Assembly: GCA_947502645.1 (NCBI GenBank)
Contig: CANNAD010000002.1
Span: forward strand, 620,001 to 684,000
Length of the DNA: 64,000 bases
Direction: 5' to 3'
DNA from: an uncultured Micrococcaceae bacterium
GTDB taxonomy: Bacteria; Actinomycetota; Actinomycetes; Actinomycetales; Micrococcaceae
Part shown: piece by piece, positions 46,798-56,826 of the stretch
Layout of the letters: each line of letters begins with the position of its first letter
How positions within the stretch are numbered: position 1 is the stretch's first letter
Program-made: the position numbers and the translations under genes
The notes under the pieces: model-generated
The model's input: only the letters and a program-made list of their open reading frames with translations
What the model was told of the DNA's origin: nothing
The model's database searches: none

Positions 46798-48042
46798 TCA
46801 GTCCCCGCGCTTACGGAGAACGAGGAACATGATGGCGCTCAGGAGAAACAGAATCACTGCAGCACCAACTGACACCCCAAATCCAGCGGCGTAGCCGGAT
46901 CTCTCCGAGATACTTCCCGATAGCGACGCCCCGAGCGCTGTTCCCGCGACGATGCCGCTGGCCAGCATCGTCATGACAGTGCCCATCAGTTTCCGTGGCG
47001 CGACTACCGAACCGATACTGAAGATGGTCACCATCGTTGGCCCTACTGGAATGCCGAGGATGAACAGCGCGATGAGCATCGGGGCCAACTCGTCTGCGAA
47101 CAACAGCATGGTGGACAGCCCGGCCATGGCTGCCGAAGCGACGATCCACCGCAGCCGGTACGCAATGCTTCTGGGCCAGAAGGCCACGGACAATGCCGCC
47201 ACGGCGGAGCTGAGCCCCATGACCGAATACAGCAAGCCAGCTGTACTCGCCGCACCGAAGCTCCCGCCAAAAGCGAAAAGTGTGGTCTGGGTAGCCCCGA
47301 AAAAGGTCCCCATGGACAGCATGCCCAATACGGGCAGCGCCACCAGGAACCAGTTGGTCTTCTCGGCCAGCTCATCACGCGTCCGCGCGGAAGCTCCCAG
47401 CTTGCGCAGGGCGACAACGCTGTTGACCGTGGGGTGGACCGCAAAGGCCGGAACCATCGTCAGCGTAATCAGTGCGGCGAGCGCCAACGGCAACCATGGG
47501 GTGATCAGACTCGCTAGAAGTCCGACGAACGCGGGACCGAGGACGAACGTCAGTTCATCGGCGGTGCTCTCGTAGGACAGTGCGGTGTCCAGGTCACGCG
47601 CGGAGCCGTTGGGGCGCTCGTTCGTGGCCCCGGATGTCATGGCCATCCACCGCACTCGTGCGAGGGGACCAACCTGCGGGCAGGTCCCTCCCATGAGGAA
47701 CGCGGCGGACAGGAAGACGGCAGCCTCCGGTCCGGTGTAGTCAGGAACCAGATACGTCCCGGCCACCAGGGCGGCGATGGTGAGCGTGTTGATGAGGGCG
47801 GATAGTAGCAGTACCGGGCGTTGCCCGAAGTGATCGGCCAGGTAGCCGAGGACGGGAGCTCCTACGGCCGATCCGATGCCGACGGCTCCGGCTGCGAAGC
47901 CACCTACGGCATAGGATCCGCTGACCGCGGTCAGTAAGGTGCCCGCGCCGATCGTGAGCATTGCGAGCGGTACGCGGGCAATGAATCCGACGGGGATGAA
48001 TGATTTACCGGCAAGCTCCGGTAGGCGGGAAAACAGGTTCAT
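46798..48042 (-). CDS. Major facilitator superfamily transporter
   Basis: The protein is 414 aa with about 12 hydrophobic segments. GYLADHFGQRPVLLLSALINT carries the loop 2-3 MFS signature. A middle cytoplasmic region contains RWMAMTSGATNERPNGSARD. It resembles unassigned drug- or metabolite-export MFS proteins of actinobacteria; the substrate is unknown. It is convergent with iclR and followed on the same strand by nothing for its transcript. Confidence 0.88.
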   Translation of the reverse strand: MNLFSRLPELAGKSFIPVGFIARVPLAMLTIGAGTLLTAVSGSYAVGGFAAGAVGIGSAVGAPVLGYLADHFGQRPVLLLSALINTLTIAALVAGTYLVPDYTGPEAAVFLSAAFLMGGTCPQVGPLARVRWMAMTSGATNERPNGSARDLDTALSYESTADELTFVLGPAFVGLLASLITPWLPLALAALITLTMVPAFAVHPTVNSVVALRKLGASARTRDELAEKTNWFLVALPVLGMLSMGTFFGATQTTLFAFGGSFGAASTAGLLYSVMGLSSAVAALSVAFWPRSIAYRLRWIVASAAMAGLSTMLLFADELAPMLIALFILGIPVGPTMVTIFSIGSVVAPRKLMGTVMTMLASGIVAGTALGASLSGSISERSGYAAGFGVSVGAAVILFLLSAIMFLVLRKRGD

Positions 48043-48135
48043 GGTCTCTCAGGTATGTCTGATCGCGCATCGTCCCCCCTCCCGATGCGCACTACCCGGT
48101 GACGCGTCCATTTTATCACCGTGGCAGGTGAGGCC

Positions 48136-51100
48136 CTAGAGACTCAGTTCGCGAAAGCGGATCCTGGAGCCGGTGCGTTCCTTGATGACTTCCAGCTGTG
48201 CCGGGATGCGTTGTTTCATCTCGGCGACGTGGCTGACGAGGCCGACGATCCGCCCGCCGTCCCGCAAGCCTTCCAGCGCATCCATGACCTGTTCCAGGGA
48301 CTGTTCGTCCAGGCTTCCGAATCCCTCATCGACGAACAGGGTCTCCATCTCCACTCCCCCGCTTTCCTGCTGGACGACGTCGGCCAGGCCCAGGGCAAGT
48401 GCCAGCGAGGCCATGAAGGACTCACCTCCGGACAGGGTGGAGGTGTCGCGGCTTTGCCCGGTCCAACCATCCGTGACATGCAGGGAGAGGCCAGATTTCC
48501 TGTTGCCGGATTTCGCGTCGCTGTGTACCAGTGCGTATCTGCCGTCCGTCATCGCAGAGAGTCGTTCGGTCGCGGCCATGGCAATCTGTTCCAGGCGCGC
48601 CGCCAGAACGTAGGTCCCGAGCGTCATTCGATACGTGTTGTCGCCGCTGCCGCGCGCTGTTTCCGCCAGCTGGCCGACGAGGTTCCAACGCTCGCGCAGC
48701 GGCTCGGCATCGCGTTCGAGCTGCTCATACTTCTGCGCGTAGGCTGACACCTGTAGGACTGCCTCCGCCAGAATTCGCGACTGCACCCGTGCTTCGGTGT
48801 GGAGTTCTTCCACTCGCTGTGCATGCGCTCGCAATTCCACCAGGCCGGCGTCGTCCGGAACTGGGACTCCCTGTTCCTCATCAGTGCGTGCTGCCTGGAC
48901 CAGCGGTGAATCCTGGAGCGCTTCCACCTCAACCAGGTCCCGCAACCGGGCTGATTCGTGCGCTTCGAGCTGTTCTACCCGGCTCGGTTCGAGACGCGCA
49001 CGCCGTACGGCATCTACGGATGAGAACCCCGCACGTTCACGTTCGACCGCCAGATGTTCCTCAGCGTCCCTGGCCGCTTCCTGGCTGGTCCGGGCCACCC
49101 GTGCAGCCTCCCGGACGCCGTCCAGCTGATCCCGATAAAGCGTCACTGCGCGCTTTCGTTCCTCAAGGCTCTCGTGCCCGTCCCGGAGTTCCTGCAGCCG
49201 ATTTTCGAGTTCAGTGATGCTACCGTCCAGATGCGTCAGACGGAGCTGGGCTTCACTCACGGCGTTCAACATGTCCGAGTATTGCTCACCTTGTTCCTGA
49301 ATCTTTTGGTCCAGTGCCTCCATGCTGCGTTGGACGTCCTCGAGTTCCACAGCCGCCCTGCGAGCAGCGGCCGCTGATTCCTCAGCCGACTCCAACGCCT
49401 GCCTCACCGCTTCTGCAGGTTGATCTCCGCCACGCGCGGCGAGAGCCGATATTTCTTCCCGAATCTGGGCCCAGTGTGCAGCGATGGACTCAAGTTTCTG
49501 TTCGGCATTTTCCTGCTCTTGCCGCGCCTGCTCCTCGTCCTGCCTCGAGACGAGACCGTCGTCGTCAACTGCCGACGGTGACGGGTGCTCTTCACTTCCG
49601 CAGACCGGGCAGGCCTCGCCCTCTGTGAGGCGGCTCGCGAGTTCAGTCGCGGCCTGTTCAAGTCTGCGACGCATGAGTTCCAGGCACATGGACTTCTTGT
49701 CCAGGGCCGTTTCCTTCGCATCCAGGTGGTTCTTTCGGATCTGGGCCGCCAGAGCAGAGCGGGCAGAATACTCCGTCACGGCGTCCTGCCGCTGACGGGC
49801 CTCTTTCACGGCCTGCTCAGCACGGTCCAACGAATTGGCTACGGGCGCCAGCGCGCCCGACCTGTCAGCGAGCTCTCCCTTGCTCGCGCGCGCGTTCTCG
49901 AGCTCTGCCAGTACCGCGGGAAGGCGGCGTTCGCTCTCCTGGACGGATTGCTCCAGTAGCTGCTGCTCCCGCACGAGTCCCTGAAGCTTGCTCTCCTCAG
50001 GCAGTGCGGCACCGATCGCACCGAGCAGGTGGCCGGCAGCGCGCGATTCCCGTGTGAGGTTCTCTTCGGATACCGGTTCCGTCTGGCCCGGTCCTGCCAG
50101 CCAGAATGGATGCTGCCTCAGCTGCTCCTGTTGGGCCAGCGCCTCTGAACGGCGGCTTTTAGCAACCTTTGCGGCCTCATCCACCCGACGCACAGCAGAT
50201 GACAACGCTTCTGCGGTCCGGTGCAGTTGGAGGGCGGCTGAAACTTCCTCGGCCTGATCCTGGCTTGCCTCAAGGGCGCGACGGCGACGACGATACTCGG
50301 TCAGAGCGTCACGCTGATCGCGCGTGGACTGCGCCTGGGCAGCAGCTGTGCGTGCAGATTCCAGTTCCACCCGCAGTTGCTCGGCCGTCAAGGCAACAGA
50401 CTCTGAGCGCGCTGTCAGCTGTTCCACAATCTCCCGGGCGCTCGGCTGTACGTCCTCACCGTTGATTTCCTCGGGCACAGGCGGCTGAGACTCATCCGAC
50501 GTCGGGCTTTCGGTCTCCGGCCCAGTATGCGCCTGCAGGACGTCCAGCGCCCTTTCGTGAATGCTGTGAAGCTCGGCTTCCCGCTCTTCCCAGGCAGACC
50601 GTGCGCGGACCGCTTCGTCGCCGAGCTGCTGCTCGATCGCTTCAAATCTGTCCGTATTGAACAGTTGCTGCAGTAGATCCCGCCTTGCTTTGGCATCGGA
50701 TCGCAGAAAAGCCGCGAAGTCGCCCTGCGGCAGCATCACCACACGCGTAAACTGCTCGCGGTTCATCCCAAGAATCGCTGTAATCTCTGCAGCTGCTTCA
50801 TCATTTCGGGCAGACTTTTCTACCCACACGCCGTCGACCCACTCGCTGAGCAGCGTATGTGCCTGTTCGGTGGTGGTACCGCTCCCACGTTTGGACGGCC
50901 GCGACCACTGCGGGCTGCGGACAACCCTGAAGCGTTTGCCCCGCGCAGAGAACTCGCAGACCACTTCGGGCGCGGTCCCGATCTGGGCGTGGTCGCTCCT
51001 GAGCCTGCGCCCCTCCTGGCGGGCGCCCGGAACAGAGCCGTAGAACGCGTAACAGACGGCATCGAGGATGCTGGTCTTGCCTGCGCCGGTGGGGCCGTTG

Positions 51101-51198
51101 AGCAGAAAGAGCCCATGTGCGCCAAGGGCATCGAAGTCGACGGTTTCCTTGCCGGCAAAAGGACCGAAGGCCTGGATTTCCAGGGAGTGGATCCTCAT
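48136..51198 (-). CDS. sbcC: Exonuclease SbcCD, ATPase subunit SbcC
   Basis: This is the SMC-like ATPase of the Mre11-Rad50-type complex, which processes DNA hairpins and ends. The protein is 1020 aa. Walker A is LNGPTGAGKTSILDAV (34-49). Long coiled coils flank the zinc hook GEACPVCGSEEHPS (near 535). The ABC signature is TLSGGESFMASLALALGLAD, and Walker B is LFVDEGFGSLDEQ near 960. It overlaps sbcD by ATGA and is translated after it. Confidence 0.96.
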   Translation of the reverse strand: MRIHSLEIQAFGPFAGKETVDFDALGAHGLFLLNGPTGAGKTSILDAVCYAFYGSVPGARQEGRRLRSDHAQIGTAPEVVCEFSARGKRFRVVRSPQWSRPSKRGSGTTTEQAHTLLSEWVDGVWVEKSARNDEAAAEITAILGMNREQFTRVVMLPQGDFAAFLRSDAKARRDLLQQLFNTDRFEAIEQQLGDEAVRARSAWEEREAELHSIHERALDVLQAHTGPETESPTSDESQPPVPEEINGEDVQPSAREIVEQLTARSESVALTAEQLRVELESARTAAAQAQSTRDQRDALTEYRRRRRALEASQDQAEEVSAALQLHRTAEALSSAVRRVDEAAKVAKSRRSEALAQQEQLRQHPFWLAGPGQTEPVSEENLTRESRAAGHLLGAIGAALPEESKLQGLVREQQLLEQSVQESERRLPAVLAELENARASKGELADRSGALAPVANSLDRAEQAVKEARQRQDAVTEYSARSALAAQIRKNHLDAKETALDKKSMCLELMRRRLEQAATELASRLTEGEACPVCGSEEHPSPSAVDDDGLVSRQDEEQARQEQENAEQKLESIAAHWAQIREEISALAARGGDQPAEAVRQALESAEESAAAARRAAVELEDVQRSMEALDQKIQEQGEQYSDMLNAVSEAQLRLTHLDGSITELENRLQELRDGHESLEERKRAVTLYRDQLDGVREAARVARTSQEAARDAEEHLAVERERAGFSSVDAVRRARLEPSRVEQLEAHESARLRDLVEVEALQDSPLVQAARTDEEQGVPVPDDAGLVELRAHAQRVEELHTEARVQSRILAEAVLQVSAYAQKYEQLERDAEPLRERWNLVGQLAETARGSGDNTYRMTLGTYVLAARLEQIAMAATERLSAMTDGRYALVHSDAKSGNRKSGLSLHVTDGWTGQSRDTSTLSGGESFMASLALALGLADVVQQESGGVEMETLFVDEGFGSLDEQSLEQVMDALEGLRDGGRIVGLVSHVAEMKQRIPAQLEVIKERTGSRIRFRELSL

Positions 51199-52361
51199 GC
51201 GCCTACCTCAGCAGACCGTACGGTATCCAACACTCGCGTCAGTGCTTCAGCCTCGGCAGATGATGCCTCGCGGCTCCGGACGTGCTCCAAAAAGCCACAG
51301 CAGACGTCGAGATCACTCTCCGCGGCTGCCAGCTTCTGGCTGTAGGTCACGTGCTGCGCCGGGCCGGCGTCGGCTGGGGCAAATGCCAGAACCAGAGTTT
51401 CAGGGAAACGGGTCCGCACCGATTCCATCGCCTTTGCCGGACGTTGCCGATCCGTCAGCGTCACCTGACAATATGCTTCCTCTGCCCAGGAGTGCGCGGG
51501 GTTCGCCAGCAGGTCCTCAAGCGTTCCCTTCAGCACAGCGAGAGACTTTGTTGCCGCCCAGGTCACCGGTTCCAGGGAGGTAACCCCCGACTGGTCCACG
51601 TCGAGCAGGTACCCGCCCTTGGTCTGACGCGCTTCGGAAAACGAATACGGAAGCGGCGAACCCGAGTACCTGACCGAATCACTCAACCGCTGCTGGCCGT
51701 GCAGGTGCCCCAGCGCGGTGTAGTTGAAACCATCGAACAGATCCAGCGGCACCGCTCCGACGCCGCCCACGCTCAAGTCCCGCTCGCTATCCGAGGTGAT
51801 CCCCCCGCTGGCGAAAGTGTGGGCCATCACCACTGAATGCACCGCCGTGGCGGGCCGGTCCCGCCGCCGCGCTGACAATTCTTCGCGTATGCGTCCGACG
51901 GCACTCCGGGTCACGTCTGCATGGTGGGGTTCAGTCTCCAGCTCCTGTGCGCACAGCCGCGGCTCCAGATACGGAATCCCGTAGACCGCCACCTCAAAGC
52001 CGTCCTCATGGAAGACAACAGGCCGGTCCAACTCGCTCAACCCAGTCCGCAGGTGAACACCGCCGAGCTCCATGATGCCGGCACCGAATCCCAGCCGGAC
52101 AGCCGAATCATGATTACCGCTGCTGATGACCACTGACGCTCCGGCCGCGCGTAGGCGGACCAGTGCCTCGTTCAGGAGCCGCACGACGTCGACGCCCGGC
52201 AAAGCACGGTCATAAACATCTCCGGCCACCAGCACAACATCAACGGCAGAGTTTCGAACAGTATCTACCAGCTGGTCGATAAAGCACCGCTGCGCATCGA
52301 GCATCCCGACGCCATGGAATGAACGGCCCAGATGCCAGTCCGAAGTGTGAAGAAATCGCAT
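51195..52361 (-). CDS. sbcD: Exonuclease SbcCD, nuclease subunit SbcD
   Basis: The protein is 388 aa, a calcineurin-like phosphoesterase with the Mre11 motifs TSDWHLGRSFHG (near 7), VAGDVYDRALPG (near 46), SSGNHDSAVRL (near 80) and ALGHLHGQQ (near 217). It is the Mn-dependent nuclease partner of SbcC, encoded just downstream with a 4-nt overlap. Confidence 0.97.
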   Translation of the reverse strand: MRFLHTSDWHLGRSFHGVGMLDAQRCFIDQLVDTVRNSAVDVVLVAGDVYDRALPGVDVVRLLNEALVRLRAAGASVVISSGNHDSAVRLGFGAGIMELGGVHLRTGLSELDRPVVFHEDGFEVAVYGIPYLEPRLCAQELETEPHHADVTRSAVGRIREELSARRRDRPATAVHSVVMAHTFASGGITSDSERDLSVGGVGAVPLDLFDGFNYTALGHLHGQQRLSDSVRYSGSPLPYSFSEARQTKGGYLLDVDQSGVTSLEPVTWAATKSLAVLKGTLEDLLANPAHSWAEEAYCQVTLTDRQRPAKAMESVRTRFPETLVLAFAPADAGPAQHVTYSQKLAAAESDLDVCCGFLEHVRSREASSAEAEALTRVLDTVRSAEVGA

Positions 52362-52423
52362 GGGGAGAAACTATCCTCTCAGACTGACATTTTGCTCAGG
52401 CGCCTCATGAGAGGGGGAATCTG

Positions 52424-53281
52424 CTACTGCCGGCCGGCCTCGTTGTACCGATCAGCAGCTGTGTCCTCTGACACCTCATCCGCTGGGTCCGCAGCTACAC
52501 GATCACTGGCCGGCGCTGTGAAGACGTCAACACTGCGGTAGATCAGCCCGGCGATAACTGCTCCCAGAACCGGGGCCGCCCAAAAAAGCCACAGCTGGCT
52601 GAAAGCCCACCCTTCCGAGAACAGGACGGCCGCCGTCGACCGGGCAGGATTGAGTGAGCCGTTGCTCAGCGGAATCAGGAACGTCAGGAGTACCGCGTAG
52701 GCGAAACCGATGGCAAACGGCGCTACCGCCAGGCTCTTGCCGCGGCTGGTTGCCCCAAGAAAAACGGCAACCAGCAGTGCGCTTCCGAGAACTTCGGCCA
52801 ACAGCACAGAGGCCATCGGGAATGCGTTGGGTGAATGTTCTCCGTAACCGTTCGACGCAACGGCGAACAGGCTGGAGGTCTCGGGAATCTGCGGATGGTT
52901 CACCAGTATGGCCCACAGCATGACAACGGCCAACGCTGCACCAACCACCTGCACCACTATCAGCGGCAAAACCAGAACCCATCGGGTGCGTCCGGCAACG
53001 GCACTACCCAGCGTGACGGCGGGGTTGAAGTGTGCGCCAGCATAACCCAGAGCCAGATACGCCACGATCAGCGCGAACCCGAAGGCCATGGCCGGCCCAA
53101 GACCGGCCTGAGCATTGAACATCGCCACCCCGAGGCCCGCCAGAACCACCAGGAATGAACCCGTAGCCTCCATCACCAGACGGTGCGGCAACGGCCGGGA
53201 CTCCGCATCCTGCCGTGCGCGGATCTCATCTCTGGACATTTCGGCTTCGGCAGTCATCACCGTGGCAGTTTCAATCGGCAT
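52424..53281 (-). CDS. MIP-family channel (aquaporin)
   Basis: The protein is 285 aa with six TM segments and two half-helices carrying the NPA motifs, HFNPAVTLGSAVAG (near 85) and GSLNPARSTAAV (near 200). The Arg after the second NPA is the selectivity-filter Arg of water-type channels. Both tails are acidic and likely cytosolic; the N-terminus has a 30-residue extension. Water versus glycerol preference is not certain. Confidence 0.93.
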   Translation of the reverse strand: MPIETATVMTAEAEMSRDEIRARQDAESRPLPHRLVMEATGSFLVVLAGLGVAMFNAQAGLGPAMAFGFALIVAYLALGYAGAHFNPAVTLGSAVAGRTRWVLVLPLIVVQVVGAALAVVMLWAILVNHPQIPETSSLFAVASNGYGEHSPNAFPMASVLLAEVLGSALLVAVFLGATSRGKSLAVAPFAIGFAYAVLLTFLIPLSNGSLNPARSTAAVLFSEGWAFSQLWLFWAAPVLGAVIAGLIYRSVDVFTAPASDRVAADPADEVSEDTAADRYNEAGRQ

Positions 53282-53404
53282 GATGTGAGGGCACCTTCGT
53301 CTCGACTATCGGGCAAACCCACCCATCATGACACGACAATCTGCGTATCAGCTGGGAGGTTACGCACAGCAACGTACTACAGATCGAGCGAATAAACTCG
53401 ACAC

Positions 53405-54472
53405 ATGCGTACACACGAGACTTCACCAGCGGACCGCGTTCGCGGCTGCCTCACCGGCGGCGCCCTGGGCGATGCCATCGGCGGCCCGGTCGAATTCATG
53501 ACATGGAGCACGATCCGCCAGCACTACGGAGACAGCGGAGTGACCGGCCCGGACCAGCTTCCACAGCCGCTCATGGTCACCGACGACACGCAGATGACCC
53601 TCTATACGGTGGACGGACTGCTGGAAGCCCTCGAATGGGCCAACGACGGCGTCCAGTCCGACGAAACAGCGTGCCTGTGGCTGGCCTACCTGCGATGGTT
53701 GCGGACCCAATCCCTGCAGCCGCCGTCGTCCGCCCCGTCACAACCAGGACGATGGATAGACGCCCACGATGTCCTCCACAACCAGCGGGCGCCGGGGAAG
53801 GCCTGCATTTCCGGTCTCATGTCCGGGGAGATGGGCACAACATTCCGCCCGGTCAATGCTGACTCCAAAGGGTGCGGGACTGTGATGCGCTCGGCACCGA
53901 TCGGGTTGCTTCCGCACATGCCTCAGGAAGCGCTATCCCGTCTTGCCGTCAATGCCTCAGCCCTCACACACGGCCACCCGTCAGCTCATCAGAGCGCCGC
54001 GATATTCGCGCTCGTCATCAATGACCTCGTCCACGGTGAAAGTGATCTTCGGACTGCGCTGGAACGGGCAGTTGAACGCGCAGCAGAAAACGGAGTACCG
54101 GAGCTGGAACAGCGGCTGAGATCCGCCGTCGAACTGGCCGCGAAGTCCGATGTGCTGGATCCGTCCGGCTTGACGGCCGCCCTCGGCGAGGGCTGGGTGG
54201 CAGAGGAGTCCCTGGCCATCGCGTTCTACGCCGCGCTGCGAGCCCAACAGGATGGTCGGAGCCCGGCGGACACCTTTCGTGCGGCCATAAACATTGCCGT
54301 CAACCACGACGGCGACAGCGACTCAACAGGATCCATTGCCGGCAACATCCTCGGTGCGGCCTATGGGATGGCGGCCTTGCCCGATGGTTGGGCTCCGCTC
54401 CTGGACGCCGCCGACGTGATTGAAGAAGCCGCACAGCGCTTTAACAAACTCACCGGGCTGGACGAGGCATAG
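53405..54472 (+). CDS. ADP-ribosylglycohydrolase family protein
   Basis: The protein is 355 aa. DraG/ARH fold: GCLTGGALGDAIGGPVEF near residue 15, metal-binding VTDDTQMTLYTVDGL near 60, and NHDGDSDSTGSIAGNILGA near 303, completing the binuclear Mg site. It removes ADP-ribose from proteins or related adducts; the partner is unknown and no ADP-ribosyltransferase is in view. TAAACT lies 6 nt before ATG, so it is probably leaderless. It is convergent with the exonuclease gene, 6 bp away. Confidence 0.93.
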   Translation: MRTHETSPADRVRGCLTGGALGDAIGGPVEFMTWSTIRQHYGDSGVTGPDQLPQPLMVTDDTQMTLYTVDGLLEALEWANDGVQSDETACLWLAYLRWLRTQSLQPPSSAPSQPGRWIDAHDVLHNQRAPGKACISGLMSGEMGTTFRPVNADSKGCGTVMRSAPIGLLPHMPQEALSRLAVNASALTHGHPSAHQSAAIFALVINDLVHGESDLRTALERAVERAAENGVPELEQRLRSAVELAAKSDVLDPSGLTAALGEGWVAEESLAIAFYAALRAQQDGRSPADTFRAAINIAVNHDGDSDSTGSIAGNILGAAYGMAALPDGWAPLLDAADVIEEAAQRFNKLTGLDEA

Positions 54473-54478
54473 CGCGGA

Positions 54479-55462
54479 TCAGGAGATGGCCAGCAAGCCC
54501 AAAAAAGCCGACTCGGAAAGCACCTCGATGGGCTGGCCACGTTCCTGCAGGTCAAGAACCCGCCTCGCCTTACCCGTCAGGTGACCGTTACGCAGATCGC
54601 TGGCGGAAAAGCCGTCGCCCACAACCAGCAGCGTCGTAGCCCTCGTGACGCCGCTGGCTGGCTGCGCGCCGACCTCCGCCGCCCGCTGCTTCGCTGCTGG
54701 GCGGCTCATTCCGAGTTTGCCCGTAAAGACAACAGTCTGTCCGTACAGCGGGTGCTCTCGTGATGCGCTCACGTTGGCGGGAGGGTTTGCTCCCTCTTCC
54801 GGCCAACCTGTCCAGAAATCAATAGCACCGGCAGCCGGGGCTTTCTCCCTGGCCGTGCGCGTCGCTTTGGACAGCGCGGACTCCCCCGGCCGGTAGGCCT
54901 CCATCGTCGACGCCTTCACCAGTTGCGCCGCGAATAGTTCGGCCAGACTCGAGGCGCGGTTCCGGGCAGCGATATCGATCATGATTCCCGCGCAGGCACG
55001 GGCGTCCTCAACGGCGTCGTGATGGTTCACCAGCGGAACACCAGCAGCCTCGGCCACAAAGGGAAGGGAGTAGGACTCCAGCGTGTAGTTACGGCGGGAT
55101 AGCGCCACCGTGCACGCATAGTCGTACGCGGGTCCGGGAAGTTCCGATACTTCCAGCGCGGAACGAATGACGCCCATATCAAAAGCAGCATTGTGCGCCA
55201 CGACCAGATCCGCACCGATAAATGCGCCAATCTCAGGAAACACCTCACCGAACCGGGGCGCGGACGCCACTGCTTCCGGGCGGATCCCATGAATCCGAAC
55301 ATTTCTGGGGTCGAAATGATCGAACCCTTCCGGGGGTCGCATCAGCCAGAATGCTTCCTCCACGATTCTCCCGTCACGGACCTTGCTCAGTCCGATCGAA
55401 CAGGGAGAACCTCTGAAACCGTTGGCGGTCTCAAAATCAATTGCCGTAAACTCCAGAGCCAT
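54479..55462 (-). CDS. DEDDh 3'-5' exonuclease with C-terminal BRCT domain
   Basis: The protein is 327 aa. Residues 5-170 are a DnaQ-like exonuclease: FTAIDFETANG (ExoI, Asp-Glu), VVAHNAAFDMGVIR (ExoII) and HHDAVEDARACAGI (ExoIII, His-Asp). A linker of about 60 residues leads to a BRCT domain (about 240-325; GQTVVFTGKLGMSRPAAKQR). The combination is common in actinobacteria and is thought to act in repair; the specific substrate is unknown. It is not the replicative epsilon. Confidence 0.92.
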   Translation of the reverse strand: MALEFTAIDFETANGFRGSPCSIGLSKVRDGRIVEEAFWLMRPPEGFDHFDPRNVRIHGIRPEAVASAPRFGEVFPEIGAFIGADLVVAHNAAFDMGVIRSALEVSELPGPAYDYACTVALSRRNYTLESYSLPFVAEAAGVPLVNHHDAVEDARACAGIMIDIAARNRASSLAELFAAQLVKASTMEAYRPGESALSKATRTAREKAPAAGAIDFWTGWPEEGANPPANVSASREHPLYGQTVVFTGKLGMSRPAAKQRAAEVGAQPASGVTRATTLLVVGDGFSASDLRNGHLTGKARRVLDLQERGQPIEVLSESAFLGLLAIS

Positions 55463-55474
55463 CAGTTCAATCCG

Positions 55475-56197
55475 TCACTGGGAGCCAGAGCGGTTTTTGC
55501 GAACCTTCGAGACCACATAGGCGACGAATACCAGAACGACGACGACAATAACGATCTTCTGGAAGATCCCCGCATAGCCTTCTACCAGGTGCCAGTTCTC
55601 GCCGAGGTAGAAACCCGCCAACACGAAAATCGTGTTCCAGATCAAGCTTCCGGCCGTCGTCAGCAGCAGGAACCTCCAGATGTGCATCCGCTCTATGCCT
55701 GCCGGGATGGAAATCAGACTCCGGAAAATAGGAATCATCCGGCCAAAGAAAACCGCCTTGTACCCATGACGGTTGAACCAGGCTTCGACTTTCTCAACGT
55801 CTTCGACGTCCACGAGCGGAACAACCTTGACCACCTTGTACATCCGCTCGCGGCCAAGCCATGCCCCAATCCCATAGAGCGCCCACGCGCCGAGAATGGA
55901 TCCCAGGGTGGTCCAGAAAATGGCTTCGAAGAGGGTGAAGTCGCCACGGCTGGCCGTAAATCCAGCCAGCGGCAGGATGACCTCGCTCGGCAGCGGCGGA
56001 AACAGGTTCTCCAGTCCCACCAGCAAACCAGCCCCCGGAGCCCCGATGGTCTCCATGACATCGACGGCCCAGCCCGCGACACCGCCAAGCGACGGATCCT
56101 GGGACGCGGCGCCCACATGGACGGACATGGGCTGCACTGTGGACACGGTTATTGACATCTGGTCTGCCTTATCAAGGATGGTGGAATGTGTGGTCAA
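55475..56197 (-). CDS. DedA-family membrane protein
   Basis: The protein is 240 aa. The SNARE-associated/DedA domain spans about 45-215: ENLFPPLPSEVILPLAGF (reentrant helix 1), GRMIPIFRSLISIPAG (reentrant helix 2) and 4-5 TM segments. Members flip polyprenyl or phospholipids in the cytoplasmic membrane. The start may be Met14 or Met24 instead, as the first residues are not family-like. It begins 2 bp after the rdgB stop, so it may be the tail of that operon. Confidence 0.92.
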   Translation of the reverse strand: MTTHSTILDKADQMSITVSTVQPMSVHVGAASQDPSLGGVAGWAVDVMETIGAPGAGLLVGLENLFPPLPSEVILPLAGFTASRGDFTLFEAIFWTTLGSILGAWALYGIGAWLGRERMYKVVKVVPLVDVEDVEKVEAWFNRHGYKAVFFGRMIPIFRSLISIPAGIERMHIWRFLLLTTAGSLIWNTIFVLAGFYLGENWHLVEGYAGIFQKIVIVVVVLVFVAYVVSKVRKNRSGSQ

Positions 56198-56199
56198 GC

Positions 56200-56823
56200 T
56201 CAGCGCAATGAGCTGACAATGTAGGGTAACAACGCCCGAAGGGCCTGACCCCGGTGGCTGATCTCATTCTTTTCCGGCGCGCTCAACTCCGCGCAGCTCC
56301 GCGAAAGCCCAGACGGCTGAAAGATCGGATCGTATCCAAATCCTCCCGTCCCTCGAGGAGACGTCAGCAGAGTGCCGCGCAATTCACCGCGCTCAACATG
56401 CTCCGTGTCAGCCGAGACAACGCTGGCAGCACACACGAAAGCGGCGCCCCGGTGAGGCTCATCAATATCGGAGAGCTGGCCCAGCAGCAGCCTCAGGTTC
56501 TTCTCGTCATCACCGTGCGCCCCGGACCACCGTGCAGAGAAAATACCGGGTGCACCGCCCAGAACATCGACGGCCAAACCCGAATCATCCGCAACAGCCA
56601 CAAGACCTGTGGCAGCGGCCACCGCGCGCGCCTTCAACAGCGAGTTCTCTTCAAACGTCACACCGGTCTCGGGCACGTCAGGAACACCCGCCGTCGCCGC
56701 ATCGATCACCTGCGTGTCGACGTCGAGCCCTGGCACCTGGCCACGCAGGAGTTCCCTGAACTCCCGAAGCTTTCCGGCGTTCCTGGTCGCGAGGACAAGC
56801 CTCGGTTCCAATCCCTTCGGCAC
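56200..56823 (-). CDS. rdgB: Non-canonical purine NTP pyrophosphatase (RdgB/HAM1)
   Basis: RdgB hydrolyses ITP, dITP and XTP to monophosphates, cleaning the nucleotide pool. The protein is 207 aa. LVLATRNAGKLREFRELL near residue 9 (SxNxxK-type), FEENSLLKARA (near 56), ADDSGLAVDVLGGAPGIFSA (near 78) and FGYDPIF are the family motifs. It lies 3 bp after rph, in the conserved clpS-to-rdgB block. Confidence 0.96.
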   Translation of the reverse strand: MPKGLEPRLVLATRNAGKLREFRELLRGQVPGLDVDTQVIDAATAGVPDVPETGVTFEENSLLKARAVAAATGLVAVADDSGLAVDVLGGAPGIFSARWSGAHGDDEKNLRLLLGQLSDIDEPHRGAAFVCAASVVSADTEHVERGELRGTLLTSPRGTGGFGYDPIFQPSGLSRSCAELSAPEKNEISHRGQALRALLPYIVSSLR

Positions 56824-56826
56824 CGG

